Shown here in pieces: positions 36,407-45,433 of a stretch of DNA of 64,000 bases (position 1 is the first letter of the stretch; the number at the start of each line of letters is the position of its first letter). The notes under the pieces were generated by a model. That model was not told the DNA's origin, ran no database searches, and saw only the letters and a program-made list of their open reading frames with translations. The DNA comes from Alloscardovia macacae (lineage in GTDB: Bacteria; Actinomycetota; Actinomycetes; Actinomycetales; Bifidobacteriaceae): NCBI RefSeq assembly GCF_002259705.1, contig NZ_MWWT01000009.1, forward strand, positions 143,320 through 207,319, in the 5' to 3' direction. The position numbers and the translations under genes are program-made.

Positions 36407-37531
36407 TCACTTCACAGCACAGCGCGTCAAACCGCTCGCCTGACCGCTGCCTATAGCCTTCACCGCAGCATACGCATCATCGATAGTCTTCACGGAATAC
36501 ACCTCCAGCCCCGGTGGAATATGCCCGACCACTTCATCACAGTTCCCTTCAGGAGCTAGGAAGTAGCGTGCGCCATCGCGCTGAGCGCCGAGCATTTTCA
36601 GCTGAATACCACCTATGCGCCCCACAGTTCCATCCTTTTCTATAGTCCCCGTGCCGGCTATCTTCTGTCCGCCTGTCTCATCTGCAGGAGTGAGCTTCGC
36701 GATAATGCCGAGCGTGTACATCATGCCAGCAGATGGACCACCGATGTCGTCGATGTGCAGCTGAATTTTCGCAGAGCTCAGTGCACTGATGCTCGACGCA
36801 CTTTCACCCAAGCCGAGCTCCTGCGCATGATTCTTCACGTACTCCACCGCCACTTTGCTGGCAGTATCCTGCGCGGTGGTCATCTCCTCGTCGCCTTCCT
36901 TTTTAAAATCCTGAGGCGTGGTGTCCACAGAATATACCACTTCCTGGGGCATCACAGCCATCCGAGGGTCGAACCACGCCCAGAGAGCTGCCGCCGCTGG
37001 AGCAGGATATCCTGGTACTCCCGTAGACGAGACTGTTACGAGGCGCAGCTGGCCCTTCTGCTTATACGTGCGGATACCAGAGATGGAGATGATGTCGGTC
37101 TTTGTGGCGGACTTTGTGGCGGAATCCTTCGCCCTCTCCTTCTCGCTCACGCTCTTGCTCTCCTTCTCGCTCACGCTCTCGGCACCGCTCGCACTAGCGC
37201 TCACTTCCACCGTCCCAAGCACATCCGCGGTAGGTCCAGGCAGCTCGATGACCAGTGCCGTAGGCTGCAGACTCAGCAGAAGCATAACGACGGCGAGGAC
37301 GCAGGTGAGGACGAGCCTGCGGTGGCGGCCAGGGGTTCTGCGCGACGAGTTCATAGTAGGCACTGATGCGCGTGGAAAGGCCGGAGCACTTCCGCCAGCC
37401 GTGACGGCGCTTTCACGCGACGAGTCTGCGGCCATTTCTCCACTCGAACGTGAATTTTTCGCGCTTTGCGCCGAATTATTATGCATTTGCTTCATATCTC
37501 CCATAGTATGGTGCGTACGGAATTTTTTCAC
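36407..37531 (-). CDS. YlbL-type membrane S16 (Lon-like) protease
   Basis: Up to 374 residues: a disordered N-terminus, one membrane segment (LVLTCVLAVVMLLLSL, about 73-90), an extracellular part, and a C-terminal Lon-type protease domain. The catalytic Ser is in IGGPSAGMMYTLG and the Lys in GGIQLKMLGAQ. I see no clear PDZ repeat; the central region has a Lys/Glu/Ser-rich patch (KESKSVSEKERAKDS). The start is uncertain: a GTG at 37531 and ATGs at 37504, 37495 and 37486 are in frame, none with a well-placed ribosome-binding site. It is divergent from the DUF2342 gene, an arrangement conserved in Actinobacteria. Confidence 0.88.
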   Translation of the reverse strand: MKKFRTHHTMGDMKQMHNNSAQSAKNSRSSGEMAADSSRESAVTAGGSAPAFPRASVPTMNSSRRTPGRHRRLVLTCVLAVVMLLLSLQPTALVIELPGPTADVLGTVEVSASASGAESVSEKESKSVSEKERAKDSATKSATKTDIISISGIRTYKQKGQLRLVTVSSTGVPGYPAPAAAALWAWFDPRMAVMPQEVVYSVDTTPQDFKKEGDEEMTTAQDTASKVAVEYVKNHAQELGLGESASSISALSSAKIQLHIDDIGGPSAGMMYTLGIIAKLTPADETGGQKIAGTGTIEKDGTVGRIGGIQLKMLGAQRDGARYFLAPEGNCDEVVGHIPPGLEVYSVKTIDDAYAAVKAIGSGQASGLTRCAVK

Positions 37532-37659
37532 GCGGCACCGCCAGCGACACTACCCAGTATGCCGGAAGCTCGTCAGAAGGCACTCAAACGGTAGCATACG
37601 AGACAGCACGCGTGAACGGCATGAATGACGGCTACAGAAGACTGCAGAGGTGACGCGCT

Positions 37660-39246
37660 ATGAGTGACATGAACAGCACGAACGATTTCAGTGAGTTTGA
37701 CGACTCTTCGATGAGCGAGGACGACCTGCGCGCCTGGATGCTCGAGACGTTCGGACCATTTGAAGGCCAGATGGCGTGGCAGGAGTTCCAGCAGCTTCCT
37801 GAGTACATGCGCGACCAGCTTCTGCGCGAGGGGCGCAAGGGTCTGCCGAATCCGCGCGAGATTCAGTCGCTCATGCAAGCGTTCACCGAAAGTGGCATGA
37901 ATTCGCTGAATGATATGAAGAATGCTCTCGATTCCGGACCTATTAACCGCCGTTTGGCGAAGAATATCGCTCAGCAGCGCGCCCGCGAAGGCGAGAAGAT
38001 TACGGTCGTTTCGTCTGCTCTTGCGTCACGAGTTCGTTCTGCTGCCTCTGAGACCAATTTATGGCTCGACTCTGCCACGTCTCTTCTGCCATCACGTCAA
38101 CCGATGAGCGTATATACGCGAAACGAATGGGTCGAGGCCACGCTGCCTGCCTGGATAGACTTCGCCACTCCTGTCGCCTCCTCCATGAATACCGCACTCT
38201 CCGAGGTATTCGAAGAACGCTTCGGCGCTATGGGCATGGACGGTGAAGTCTCTGGACTCTTCGCAGGACCAGTAAACATCCCACTTCCCGATGATATGAA
38301 AGATCCTTCTAAACTTATGGCAGTCCTGGGGAACACATCCTATGCCATGCAGTTCGGTTCCGCTGCGGGGTCCCTCGCACAGGAGGTGCGCGGAACCTTC
38401 GACCAAGTCATCGCTCTGACAAAGAACGAGAGTGGCGGTATAGTCCCGGAAAATGTGACCGAATATGCAAAAAAGTTAGATATAGACGAAAATGAGGTGC
38501 TCAGCTACCTCACTCTCGTGGAGAATGCCCATGCCCGTCTCTTCCATAATGTGCCATGGCTCATGCCACAGTTTAGCGCGCTTATCTCGAAGTATGCGCG
38601 TTCCATCAGCATAGACCTCGATGCCATGGAGCAGCAGCTGCGCGAGGCACAGGCTATGAACCCAGAGTCTATAGCGGGAGCAGTGAACCTGAAAAACGTG
38701 GGTGTGAGTGATACACCTGAGCAGCGCGAAGCTCTGCGCAAGCTAGAAACTCTCCTCGCCCTCGTAGAAGGCTGGGTGGACTGCGTCGTGTGGCGTGCAG
38801 GAGTAGCCTACCTACCACACATCGACCAGCTGCGTGAGATGCTGCGCCGCGAGCGCGTCACTGGAGGGGCTGCCGCCCGTAGCTTCGAAACTCTCGTCGG
38901 CTTAAGCCTTCACCCACGTAAGCTGCGCGAAGCTAGCGATATGTGGGAGACTCTTACCGTGGCAGAAGGCGAAGATGGCCGCGACGCCCACTGGCAGCAT
39001 CCGGACGCTCTTCCTGTACTCGCCGACGATGTGATGCTCGAGCTAAAGAATGACAGTGCGAAGAGCACACAGACCCTCTCCACTGCTGACTTTGAAGAGC
39101 TGGCAGAGCAAACGGCTGAAGAAGCACCGAAAGCCGACACTACTGAAAGCCCTGCATCTGAGCAGACTTCCACGTCTCGCATCGACTGGGATAGCGAGCT
39201 CAGCAAGCTTCTGGATGCGGAAGATCCAGAAAAGCCGATGGAGTAG
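37660..39246 (+). CDS. DUF2342 (zincin-like) protein with degenerate metal motif
   Basis: The 528-residue protein belongs to the actinobacterial putative zinc metalloprotease family next to ylbL and uvrD2. Recognisable are the N-terminal FGPFEGQMAWQEFQQLPEYM and the helix LTLVENAHARLFHNVPWLMP. The usual family motif has HExxH before the PWL; here it reads VENAH, so the first zinc-binding His is gone. The protein may have lost protease activity or use a different site. The tail after residue 450 is acidic and low complexity. No good ribosome-binding site precedes ATG 37660. Confidence 0.8.
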   Translation: MSDMNSTNDFSEFDDSSMSEDDLRAWMLETFGPFEGQMAWQEFQQLPEYMRDQLLREGRKGLPNPREIQSLMQAFTESGMNSLNDMKNALDSGPINRRLAKNIAQQRAREGEKITVVSSALASRVRSAASETNLWLDSATSLLPSRQPMSVYTRNEWVEATLPAWIDFATPVASSMNTALSEVFEERFGAMGMDGEVSGLFAGPVNIPLPDDMKDPSKLMAVLGNTSYAMQFGSAAGSLAQEVRGTFDQVIALTKNESGGIVPENVTEYAKKLDIDENEVLSYLTLVENAHARLFHNVPWLMPQFSALISKYARSISIDLDAMEQQLREAQAMNPESIAGAVNLKNVGVSDTPEQREALRKLETLLALVEGWVDCVVWRAGVAYLPHIDQLREMLRRERVTGGAAARSFETLVGLSLHPRKLREASDMWETLTVAEGEDGRDAHWQHPDALPVLADDVMLELKNDSAKSTQTLSTADFEELAEQTAEEAPKADTTESPASEQTSTSRIDWDSELSKLLDAEDPEKPME

Positions 39247-39300
39247 AACAGAGGGTACTAAAGATTACTCACGTGTGAGCTCATCCGGACGTCTGACATG

Positions 39301-40923
39301 CTATGATTTCCCCCTATGAGCCCTGCGCACAGCATTACTCGCCTGGCGCACGAATCTACTGACCGTGCGCTGCACTCCTCGCCCACCTTCGAATGGATAC
39401 TGCGCTACACACAGGTAGACTTGCTGAATGCCTCGCGTCACAGCCACGTAGAAGATGCGACGCTCCTCTTCTATGTCCTCATCCTCATCTGAGCGCGTCA
39501 TCATCTGCTCCATGGAAAAGGGTATATTCCCCTCGTGGCAGTCCGGTATAAAGACGAGGGGCCATTCGAGACCTTTTGCAGCGTGAATGGTGGAGATGGT
39601 GATGGCGCCGTCCTGACCAGCTTCCTCAGACGGAGCCCCCACATCCACTCCACCATCGCTGCCAGATACTGCACCCCGTAGCACTTCATTTTCCCCATCC
39701 AGCCGCAGGTTCACTGCCAGTCCAGCCTCGCGGCATGCCCGCGCGAGGTCACGAGCGCGCATGCGGGTGCGTGTGAGGATGGCCACATCACGTAAAGCAG
39801 TACCGCGTGCATGATGCCACAGGATCCGCGAGGCTATGCCGCGCATCTCTTCACCATCGGAAGCGAATTTCGCCAGATGCACGCGCGGCCCTGCATCATG
39901 CGGACTCGTCAGTGTTATATACGCCGACGATGCCACAGGCGAACCAGCAAGCACAGCATTCGCATATTCTACGATGTTTCCACTGGAACGGTAGTCCGTG
40001 TTTAGCTGCACGTCATGGCTGACGGGGCCAAACTCTTCAGCGAAGTTCAGCAAGTAGTAGCTCGTGGCCCCCGCATACGAGTAAATGGTCTGCGCAGGAT
40101 CCCCCACCACACAGATGTCCCTGTTTTTCCCGAGCCATCGCGTGAGGACGAGATGCTGTAAAGGCGAGACATCCTGGTACTCGTCGATAGTTATGTGACG
40201 CATGAATTGACGGAAATCCTCAGCAAGGTCCTCATAGTTCTCATACAGGTGAGCCAGCAGAAGCAGGCAGTCGTCGAAATCGATGACGTTATGGCGGCGC
40301 TTCTCCGTCTCAAACGCGCGCGCCACGTCCAGCATCTGACGCGGCTCGAGGTCGAGCGGCAGCTCATGACCCAGCGAGCCGACGATGCGCTCATAGTCCT
40401 CGTATCCCAGCAGGTTCACCTTCATCCAAGACAGCTCCTGCAGAACGTCGCGCACTTCACTGTCCGTGTAGTCACTCAGCTGCAGCGTGTGTGCCATGGC
40501 GGCGTGTGCATGCAGGGCGAGGTCGCGCGGGTCAGCTATCTCAGGAGACTCGAAGTGCGAGAGGATGCGCCACGCGCGTCGAAGCTGCGAGTACGCGGCC
40601 GAGTGAAAGGTGCTCGCATGCACGTCGTGCACACCCATGCGCGCTAGGCGCAGCTTCATCTCCGCAGCCGCTTTATTCGTGTAGGTGACGGCCAGGGTCG
40701 CGTCCGGATTCCACGCGCCGCTCGCGCATGCGTAGGCTATGCGCCGCGTAATGGTACGCGTTTTTCCCGAGCCCGCGCCTGCTATGATGCGCACGGGACC
40801 GCTGAGTACCTGGGCGGCGCATGCCTGGTTCTCGTCGAGGCCGGCGAGGATGCGCTCGGCCTGTTCAGCCGAAGATGCTGAAGAGGACACAGATGCTGAA
40901 GATTCCGGAGTCATACACACCAT
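39301..40923 (-). CDS. UvrD/PcrA-type SF1 DNA helicase, short
   Basis: The 540-residue helicase has Walker A IIAGAGSGKTRTITRRIAY, motif Ia AVTYTNKAAAEMK, Walker B TIDEYQDVSPLQH, QLNTDYRSSGNI, TISTIHAAKGLEWP and VAVTRG. It is a 3'-5' translocase of the UvrD2-like group common in Actinobacteria, but shorter; no HRDC or zinc region is seen at the C-terminus. ATG 40923 or 40914 starts; no ribosome-binding site is visible and the mRNA may be leaderless. It is divergent from the phosphotransferase-like gene, with ACATAACTTATGT as a palindrome between. Confidence 0.9.
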   Translation of the reverse strand: MVCMTPESSASVSSSASSAEQAERILAGLDENQACAAQVLSGPVRIIAGAGSGKTRTITRRIAYACASGAWNPDATLAVTYTNKAAAEMKLRLARMGVHDVHASTFHSAAYSQLRRAWRILSHFESPEIADPRDLALHAHAAMAHTLQLSDYTDSEVRDVLQELSWMKVNLLGYEDYERIVGSLGHELPLDLEPRQMLDVARAFETEKRRHNVIDFDDCLLLLAHLYENYEDLAEDFRQFMRHITIDEYQDVSPLQHLVLTRWLGKNRDICVVGDPAQTIYSYAGATSYYLLNFAEEFGPVSHDVQLNTDYRSSGNIVEYANAVLAGSPVASSAYITLTSPHDAGPRVHLAKFASDGEEMRGIASRILWHHARGTALRDVAILTRTRMRARDLARACREAGLAVNLRLDGENEVLRGAVSGSDGGVDVGAPSEEAGQDGAITISTIHAAKGLEWPLVFIPDCHEGNIPFSMEQMMTRSDEDEDIEEERRIFYVAVTRGIQQVYLCVAQYPFEGGRGVQRTVSRFVRQASNAVRRAHRGKS

Positions 40924-40961
40924 GGTACATAACTTATGTCGCTTGTACTATTCTTAAGAGT

Positions 40962-42620
40962 GTGAGTCTACGTTCAGTATTAGAGATAGCAGCTTTAGCT
41001 TCTGCTGCCATGCCTGAGCTCGCGGTCGCGTCTACGCGCGGCTCCGAGCAGTTCATCATGAGTGGCGATAAGAAAGATATTACCACCGCAGTGGTGACGA
41101 GCATCGAAGGCATGGAGTACGACGTGAGCGTCTCCTCCTCGTCTGAGGGTAAGAGTGTACTGAAGGACCGTGCGAAGGCCGCGTACGTGCTCACGCAGTC
41201 GAAGGCTGGGGTGGGCTTGAGCTTCGCGCTGGAGGACTATACGCTCTACATTCCTGGGGATAGCGCGCAGGATGTGACGGGAGATAATGCCGTGTACATT
41301 ACGCCGCACGTGGATGGCGACGCTGTAGCGCTGAAGAACCTCACGTCCGCGCAGTGCACCGCCGCGGGTACGGCCATCGCAGGCGTGCACCGGCTGCGTC
41401 CCGGCTTTTTACGGTCTGCGCGCTACCGTGCGTATTCTGCTGAGGCTATTCAGGGGCAATTATCCCACTGGATGACGAGTCTGGAATCCGCCGGGCATAT
41501 TCCTTCTGAAATTATCGATAACTGGCGGAACATCATATCCACAGACGGACTGTGGAACTTTACAGCATGCCCTGTGCACGGGGGCATAGAGAACGGGGAC
41601 CTGCTCTTCGTCTCAAACTCTGTGAGCGCTATCCGCCACTGGGAGAACATGCAGATTAACGATCCTGCACGAGACCTCGCATGGATATTTAGTCATTTGA
41701 ACAAATCTCACCGCGACGCATTCATCGCTTCGTACAGCCGTATGATGGGCAGTCGCCTCGATAATATGATTTGGCTGCGTGCTGGCCTGTGGACGCAAAT
41801 GGAACAGGTCGGCGAGTACATGCGCGCCCTGAAGAATGCGGACACTGCGAAGATCCTCGCCTTTAAGTCCCAGGTGAACTCACTGGCCCACCAGATAGCG
41901 AAGAATAATCCACAGCGACCATCCAGCGAGCGTCGCACATCTCTGACCGTGGGAGACCTGCTCGAAAACCCGAGTGCCGTCCAGGGGAAGGCGGAGACCC
42001 GCGCCCGCGGCGGAAACTCCCAGAAGGCTGGACACACGCGCTTCGTGGTGGACTCCGGCCAGCGCACGACCACACTTCAGGACGATGCGACTATAGACCG
42101 CACCATTCAGACTGCCACAAAGAGTCGTGATGAAGGCTCAGCAAGGAGGAATTGGAACTCTACACCAGTGCAGTCCGAAAGCTTCACCTTCACCTCTCCA
42201 TCCGAGGTCACCCCTGTCGCATCCGGCGAGCAGAAAGCCGTCAGCGACGCTGAAGCCGTAGCAGAAAGCCTGAACTCAGCCACCATCGCCATGCAGGAAC
42301 AGTCCGCGGCCGCCGCCGCACGCCACGCAGCCGACGCCCAGACGTACACGTCCTCCGCAGCCTACAGCGCGCAGAAATACGTCCGCGTAGACTCCATGGG
42401 ATTCGTTCTAGACGATGTCAGCTCCGTGGAGCACGGCGTCGTGGGCGCCTCTACGGGAACGGACGACGCTACAGACGCAGTAGATGCGGACGACACGGGC
42501 GACGCACACGTCTTAGAGCACAGCTCCTCTCACGACGTGCCAAACACGGACGATGTGGAAACGACAGTCTTCGCTGCGCAAGAACACGAGGACTCGTCCA
42601 GCACACAGCAGGTAGACTAA
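40962..42620 (+). CDS. Phosphotransferase-like protein (aminoglycoside kinase fold)
   Basis: From the GTG at 40962 the protein has 552 residues. The middle CPVHGGIENGDLLF and INDPARDLAWIFSHL resemble the HGDLxxxN and DxxxxxGDPxxDLA signatures of the APH/protein-kinase-like fold, with the catalytic Asp of HGD replaced by Gly. The last 180 residues are low complexity, rich in Ala, Ser, Thr and Asp. A TACTAT box lies ten bases before the GTG, suggesting a nearly leaderless mRNA; the upstream in-frame ATG at 40821 lies inside the helicase gene and is rejected. Its substrate is unknown and it could be a pseudo-kinase. The DUF3107 gene follows. Confidence 0.65.
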   Translation: MSLRSVLEIAALASAAMPELAVASTRGSEQFIMSGDKKDITTAVVTSIEGMEYDVSVSSSSEGKSVLKDRAKAAYVLTQSKAGVGLSFALEDYTLYIPGDSAQDVTGDNAVYITPHVDGDAVALKNLTSAQCTAAGTAIAGVHRLRPGFLRSARYRAYSAEAIQGQLSHWMTSLESAGHIPSEIIDNWRNIISTDGLWNFTACPVHGGIENGDLLFVSNSVSAIRHWENMQINDPARDLAWIFSHLNKSHRDAFIASYSRMMGSRLDNMIWLRAGLWTQMEQVGEYMRALKNADTAKILAFKSQVNSLAHQIAKNNPQRPSSERRTSLTVGDLLENPSAVQGKAETRARGGNSQKAGHTRFVVDSGQRTTTLQDDATIDRTIQTATKSRDEGSARRNWNSTPVQSESFTFTSPSEVTPVASGEQKAVSDAEAVAESLNSATIAMQEQSAAAAARHAADAQTYTSSAAYSAQKYVRVDSMGFVLDDVSSVEHGVVGASTGTDDATDAVDADDTGDAHVLEHSSSHDVPNTDDVETTVFAAQEHEDSSSTQQVD

Positions 42621-42664
42621 ACGTTATATCTTTGAAAATCTCTCAATCAGGGAAAGGGGACGGC

Positions 42665-42889
42665 ATGCTCGTCGAAATAGGCGTACAGAACGTCGGAAAA
42701 GCTATTACTCTCGAAACTCAGGACACTGCAGAAGCCGTCAATGCGCGCGTGGACGCCGCGCTGAAGGACGGACAGGCGCTGCGCCTCACGGATGACAAAG
42801 GCCGCACGACCATCGTCCCTGCTGCTTCACTGGCGTACGTCATCGTAGGGTCTGAAGCCTCGCACCCAGTGGGGTTCGGGGCTCTGTAG
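42665..42889 (+). CDS. DUF3107 family protein
   Basis: A 74-residue protein (MLVEIGVQNVGKAITLETQ...) of the DUF3107 family, related to mycobacterial TB9.4. It contains the conserved VPAASLAYVIVGSEA. The ATG has AAAGGGGA six bases upstream, which decides against the ATG at 42632. Function is unknown to me. Confidence 0.82.
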   Translation: MLVEIGVQNVGKAITLETQDTAEAVNARVDAALKDGQALRLTDDKGRTTIVPAASLAYVIVGSEASHPVGFGAL

Positions 42890-42927
42890 GGCATTTTGTT
42901 TTTTGATTTAGGGCGCTGACTCTCGCA

Positions 42928-43197
42928 CCTCGCGACTTTTTTGCATGTCGTGCCATGAGAGGCTGACGCATCCTGACCACGGATATAAAAAGTGCGACTT
43001 TTCTAGACGCTCGTCGAAAAATCTCGGTTTGAAGGCCGAAAAGTCGATGAACGTATGAACGTCTAGAAAAGTCGCAATTTTCGTATGTCCTATGGCTATG
43101 TCTGTGGTGTATCTGTGGTGCATCTGTGGTGCAGCCACTCCGGCTGGCCAGGGACTCGAAGAAGACTCCCGGCACGACATGCAAAAAAGTCGCGAGG
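42928..43197. repeat. 270-bp nested inverted repeat between convergent genes
   Basis: Outer arms 42928-42954 and 43171-43197 are perfect over 27 bp and each contains the dispersed 20-bp element (TTTTTTGCATGTCGTGCC). Inside them a second perfect pair of 16 bp (GCGACTTTTCTAGACG and its complement) lies at 42994-43009 and 43060-43075. The DUF3107 and PHP genes converge on it. No ORF of note lies inside. Confidence 0.92.
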
Positions 43198-43237
43198 CTT
43201 TTAAAAATACCTCCCCATGCTAGCATTTACGCCCCAC

Positions 43238-44194
43238 TTACGGCAGCACGCGGATCCTTCCGCGACGGATTATCTCCTGCACCGTCGGCTCATCCGTCGT
43301 ATTCTCACCGAGCACGTTCGGCTTACCAGCGCCATGCCAGTCCGAGCCGCCAGTCACCAGAAGATCGAAGCGCTGCGCCAACCCCAGCAGCCTATCGCGC
43401 TGCTCAGGCGGATTATCCCTATGCCACACTTCCAGGCCATCGAGGCCGCACTGACATGCAAAAAACTCGATATCCTCATCCGTGAGCAGCGAACGATTTC
43501 GCGACGGAGCCCCACTGTGCGCGAGGACCACCACTCCTCCTGCATCCTTGAGAGCGCGAACCACGGTAGCTACACGTGGCGAAAAGACTGGAATATAGTA
43601 CGGACTTTTCGTAGAAATGATGCCTGCGAACGCGTCCGAGCGCGTCTCGTACACTCCTGCAGCCACGAGCGCATCAGCGATGTGCGGACGCCCCACAGTG
43701 GTGGCATCCCCCTCATGGACCTGCTCCATAACGGATGCCCACGAAATGGGATAGTCCGCGCTCAGCTTCTCCACCATCGCACGCGCGCGCTCAAGCCTGC
43801 GCTGACGCATCTCCTCGTACAAGCCCAGCACATGCGCATTCTCACAGTCATAGAGGTAGGCGAGCACGTGGACGCTCACGCGACCATGATCATGCTGAGC
43901 AGTTATTTCCGTGCCGCGGATAAGCGGTACCCCGTAGCGAGCCGAGGCCTCCTTCGCCTCTGACCATCCAGCTATGGTGTCGTGGTCGCTTATGGCTACG
44001 CCTGCGAGCCCCTGCCCGGATGCCATGCGGATGAGATCCGTCGGACTGAATGTGCCGTCCGAAAAGACCGTATGGCAGTGCAAATCCCAGCCGTGAGAGT
44101 TCTGTCCGAGTGAATCACGTAAACCCTTCGTGCTCTGCGTGGCATTTCGCGCACCATCCTGCGCACCATCCTGCGCCATCAGTGAAACCGTCAT
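43238..44194 (-). CDS. PHP-domain phosphoesterase
   Basis: A 318-residue metal-dependent phosphoesterase of the PHP superfamily (TrpH/YciV type; some members are RNA 5'-exonucleases). Metal ligands are in DLHCHTVFSDGTFSP, ISDHDTIAG, GTEITAQHD, VVLAHSG and TGGSDWHGAGK. ATG 44194 is chosen because earlier codons would abut the divergent VKOR gene; a TACGAT box lies just upstream. Within the gene, the dispersed TTTTTTGCA element (43457-43465) codes the residues EFFACQC. Confidence 0.88.
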   Translation of the reverse strand: MTVSLMAQDGAQDGARNATQSTKGLRDSLGQNSHGWDLHCHTVFSDGTFSPTDLIRMASGQGLAGVAISDHDTIAGWSEAKEASARYGVPLIRGTEITAQHDHGRVSVHVLAYLYDCENAHVLGLYEEMRQRRLERARAMVEKLSADYPISWASVMEQVHEGDATTVGRPHIADALVAAGVYETRSDAFAGIISTKSPYYIPVFSPRVATVVRALKDAGGVVVLAHSGAPSRNRSLLTDEDIEFFACQCGLDGLEVWHRDNPPEQRDRLLGLAQRFDLLVTGGSDWHGAGKPNVLGENTTDEPTVQEIIRRGRIRVLP

Positions 44195-44233
44195 ACTTCT
44201 ATCGTAGACTGAGCCATAACGAAAGGGATACAT

Positions 44234-44980
44234 ATGAGCATGACAGATTCTCAGGATACGGAAAAATTAGCCGCCACTCCAGACGCCACCACCCCAGCCG
44301 AGTCAGCCTCCCCCGCTGACATCGCCCCAGCCGAGTCAGACGCTTCAGCAGCCCCAGCCCGAGCGCTCGCGGGATGGCGCCACTCGCGCACGTGGACGTA
44401 CCTCGTCATGCTTCTCGCGTCGGCGAGCGCGCTCATCGTCTCGTTCGCGCTGAGCGCTGAGACGCTGCAGCTCGCGCGCAACCCTCAGGGCGCTCTCGCC
44501 TGCGATGTAAATGCCGTTATCTCCTGCTCAAACGTGGCGAATTCCTGGCAGTCTGAGTTCATCCATTTCGGTGGCCTGAGCTTCCCGAACGCGTTCTTCG
44601 GCATCGCGGCAGAGTCCGTCTTCGTGACGGTGGCCGTCGTGGGGCTCGCGGGCGTGGTGCTTCCGCGCTGGTTCAGCATCGCGTCGTGGGTGGGTAACCT
44701 GATCGCCCTCGCCTATGCGCTCTGGCTCTTCTCGCAGTCCGTTTTCGTCATCGAGGCGCTGTGCCCGTGGTGCATGGGCCTGCTCACCTCCACACTGCTG
44801 CAATTCATGGCGCAGTCGCACGCCACGTACGCTGTGCAGGGCATCGGCGCGCGTTCTCGTGCTGCACGCGGACTCGCGGCATACTTCCGCCTGAACGCGG
44901 ATTTGCTCGTGAATCTGCTCGTCTTCGTGGCTATCGCCGCCGTCGTTCTGCTGAAGTACGGCGCGGCGCTGTTTGCGTAG
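44234..44980 (+). CDS. Vitamin K epoxide reductase (VKOR) family protein
   Basis: The 248-residue membrane protein has about five membrane segments. The redox cysteines are seen as CDVNAVISCSNVANS (loop pair) and the active-site CxxC in LCPWCMG. In Actinobacteria VKOR reoxidises DsbA-like proteins and so drives disulfide formation outside the membrane. The N-terminal 45 residues are an Ala/Ser/Pro-rich cytoplasmic tail. AAAGGG lies upstream of the ATG. The YjbR gene follows after 12 bases. Confidence 0.92.
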   Translation: MSMTDSQDTEKLAATPDATTPAESASPADIAPAESDASAAPARALAGWRHSRTWTYLVMLLASASALIVSFALSAETLQLARNPQGALACDVNAVISCSNVANSWQSEFIHFGGLSFPNAFFGIAAESVFVTVAVVGLAGVVLPRWFSIASWVGNLIALAYALWLFSQSVFVIEALCPWCMGLLTSTLLQFMAQSHATYAVQGIGARSRAARGLAAYFRLNADLLVNLLVFVAIAAVVLLKYGAALFA

Positions 44981-44992
44981 ACTTGTGTTTTT

Positions 44993-45361
44993 ATGTCAAT
45001 TTTCACTTCTCCTTCCGCAGTCCTCACCCATGTGACGGACTATTACGACTGCACGGTGGACCATCCCTTTAAGGCCCACCCACAGTACGCAGTAATCCGG
45101 CATCGAGGAACTCGCACATGGTTCGGTCTGCTCATGCGTATCTCCGAGTACACGCTGGGCATCAGCGACTCGGAGGACGAGATTCTGGTCCTGAACGTCA
45201 AAGCTGACCCTCAGGACGTGGATTTCCTCCAATCCCTTCCTGGCTTCGCCCCCGCCTACCACATGAATAAAACGCACTGGGTGTCAGTCATTCTCGACGG
45301 CACTGTGCCCGATGCGCAGGTAGAAGAGCTCATCGCCACGAGCTACGCGCTGACGGAGTAA
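44993..45361 (+). CDS. MmcQ/YjbR family protein
   Basis: The 122-residue protein has the conserved patterns of this family: HPQYAVIRHRGTRTWFGLLM, ILVLNVKADPQDVDFLQ, PAYHMNKTHWVSVIL and a C-terminal ELIATSYALT. The fold is a CyaY-like alpha/beta domain, sometimes called DNA binding; the true role is unclear. Probably co-transcribed with the VKOR gene. Confidence 0.88.
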   Translation: MSIFTSPSAVLTHVTDYYDCTVDHPFKAHPQYAVIRHRGTRTWFGLLMRISEYTLGISDSEDEILVLNVKADPQDVDFLQSLPGFAPAYHMNKTHWVSVILDGTVPDAQVEELIATSYALTE

Positions 45362-45386
45362 TCCGCCTCTCCGGCTCTTTTCCTAC

Positions 45387-45412
45387 CCCGAAAGTTTTTT
45401 GCAGGTCGGGAC
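45387..45412 (+). repeat. 20-bp element copy after YjbR
   Basis: TACCCCGAAAGTTTTTTGCAGGTCG matches, over 25 bases, the inverted sequence at 51994-52018. It lies 26 bases after the YjbR stop with its T tract in the direction of transcription, so it may act in termination. AGGTCG is then repeated. Confidence 0.75.
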
Positions 45413-45433
45413 GCAGGTCGAGCCATGCTCCTC

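Noticed and set aside
40821..40961. Longer N-terminus of the phosphotransferase-like protein
   Set aside because: It lies inside the divergent helicase gene and has no ribosome-binding site; the GTG at 40962 has a -10-like box in front.
42900..43200. CRISPR-like array from repeated poly-T/poly-A elements
   Set aside because: Copies are inverted, not regularly spaced, and there are no cas genes; the structure is a nested palindrome.
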